Assembly (NCBI GenBank): GCA_016649675.1
Contig: JAENXG010000179.1
Location: forward strand, 1 to 5,256
Length of the DNA: 5,256 bases
DNA from: Methyloceanibacter sp.
Lineage (GTDB): Bacteria > Pseudomonadota > Alphaproteobacteria > Rhizobiales > Methyloligellaceae
Reading direction: 5' to 3'
Part shown: positions 4,779-5,256 of the stretch, one piece after another
How the letters are laid out: each line of letters opens with the position of its first letter
Position numbering within the stretch: the first letter of the stretch is position 1
The notes under the pieces: model-generated
Seen by the model: only the letters and a program-made list of their open reading frames with translations
What the model was told of the DNA's origin: nothing
Databases searched by the model: none
Made by a program: the position numbers and the translations under genes

Positions 4779-5256
4779 TCAAGAACCGGCTTGGTTACGT
4801 CGACAAAGAGGGCAAGCCGCAGGCGAGCGGCCGTAGGCTCCGCGGATCACGACGCGCAAATCTTTGGGGGTCAATATCGGGCGCAGATTGGCGATGAGCT
4901 CGGCCTCACCGAAGACCTGACGAAGGCTCTCGTAGTTGTCGATGAACAGCTGAAGCGTATCTGGGCGGGTGAGGAATTTTCCGGTCTGGTCGCGCAGCCC
5001 TTCCGACAATTGATCGACCGCTTTCCAGAAACGCCTTCCAGGCAGGATTTGCTCGAAATGTGCTGCCCGCTCTAGCAGGATCTGGATTGTCTCCAGGCGC
5101 TCCCGTACCGCCAGCTGCCTGACCTCGGGTTTGCCGGCTCCGAGCTTGTAGACCGACTCACGCTGGCTGAAATAGTTGGCGCCATGCAGTCTGTAGGCGG
5201 ACAGCTGCCGGTCGATCAGGCCGGAACCGCCGAACAGATGGCAAAAGGGATTGAGA
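4779..5256 (-). CDS. Family 2 glycosyltransferase, C-terminal region (enters from window edge)
   Basis: This frame is open from the window edge to a TGA at 4779, about 158 residues. It begins with LNPFCHLFGGSGLIDRQLSA followed by YRLHGANYFSQRES (21-34), which looks like the end of the catalytic domain of a GT2 (GT-A fold) glycosyltransferase, where an HGxNxF-type motif is usual. Then comes a helical, charged region (about 45-145) ending LRVVIRGAYGR. The GT2 DxD motif and the start lie outside the window. The last 15 or so residues (after GAYGR) look out of frame. The next frame continues more naturally with LRLALFVDVTKPVLDGLFR, so a frameshift near 4826 is likely. It probably acts in exopolysaccharide or lipopolysaccharide glycan assembly at the cytoplasmic side of the inner membrane; the sugar is unknown. 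Confidence 0.65.
   Translation of the reverse strand, partial: LNPFCHLFGGSGLIDRQLSAYRLHGANYFSQRESVYKLGAGKPEVRQLAVRERLETIQILLERAAHFEQILPGRRFWKAVDQLSEGLRDQTGKFLTRPDTLQLFIDNYESLRQVFGEAELIANLRPILTPKDLRVVIRGAYGRSPAACPLCRRNQAGS
4823..4832 (-). other. Apparent frameshift after the GT2 C-terminal region
   Basis: Frame one reads RVVIRGAYGR to about 4827, and the second frame continues RLRLALFVDVTKPVLD from 4825. Skipping one base (for example 4826) joins them. The shift has the same direction as the one at 4306. The exact base cannot be fixed without a homologue alignment. Confidence 0.5.

Overview
The window looks chromosomal and alphaproteobacterial, probably Rhizobiales-like. This is inferred from high GC content, the gene order rplU-rpmA-(GNAT)-obgE-proB typical of many Alphaproteobacteria, an L21 with a long Ala/Lys-rich tail, and an alpha-type Obg. 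Genus cannot be fixed from the sequence. Every gene I can support is on the minus strand, so transcription runs from high to low coordinates.

Right part (5256 to 3082): a polysaccharide-type glycosyltransferase region. Three consecutive reading frames make protein-like sense. They are the C-terminal part of a family 2 glycosyltransferase entering from the window edge, the N-terminal half of a GT-B glycosyltransferase, and the C-terminal half of that GT-B enzyme fused to a methyltransferase domain. The last domain strongly resembles plant DUF579 glucuronoxylan 4-O-methyltransferases (GXM). The pieces meet at two apparent frameshifts, near 4826 and 4306. Skipping one base at each would join them into one GT2-GT4-GXM polypeptide without an intervening stop. 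They may be sequencing errors, or the gene may be decaying. This is the most unusual content of the window.

Middle (3081 to 2856): a non-coding gap with a very good sigma-70-type promoter (TTGACT, 16 bases, TATATT). It is followed by a roughly 77-nt leader carrying a GC hairpin plus a U run, which looks like an intrinsic terminator or attenuator ahead of rplU.

Left part (2855 to 1): rplU (L21 with an 81-residue basic tail), rpmA (L27), a perfect 8-bp intercistronic hairpin, a RimJ/RimL-type GNAT acetyltransferase, obgE (ribosome-assembly GTPase) and the first 113 codons of proB (glutamate 5-kinase), which overlaps obgE by ATGA. These form a probable operon: two large-subunit proteins and a GTPase that acts on the large subunit, an acetyltransferase of the family that includes ribosomal-protein acetylases, and entry into proline synthesis.
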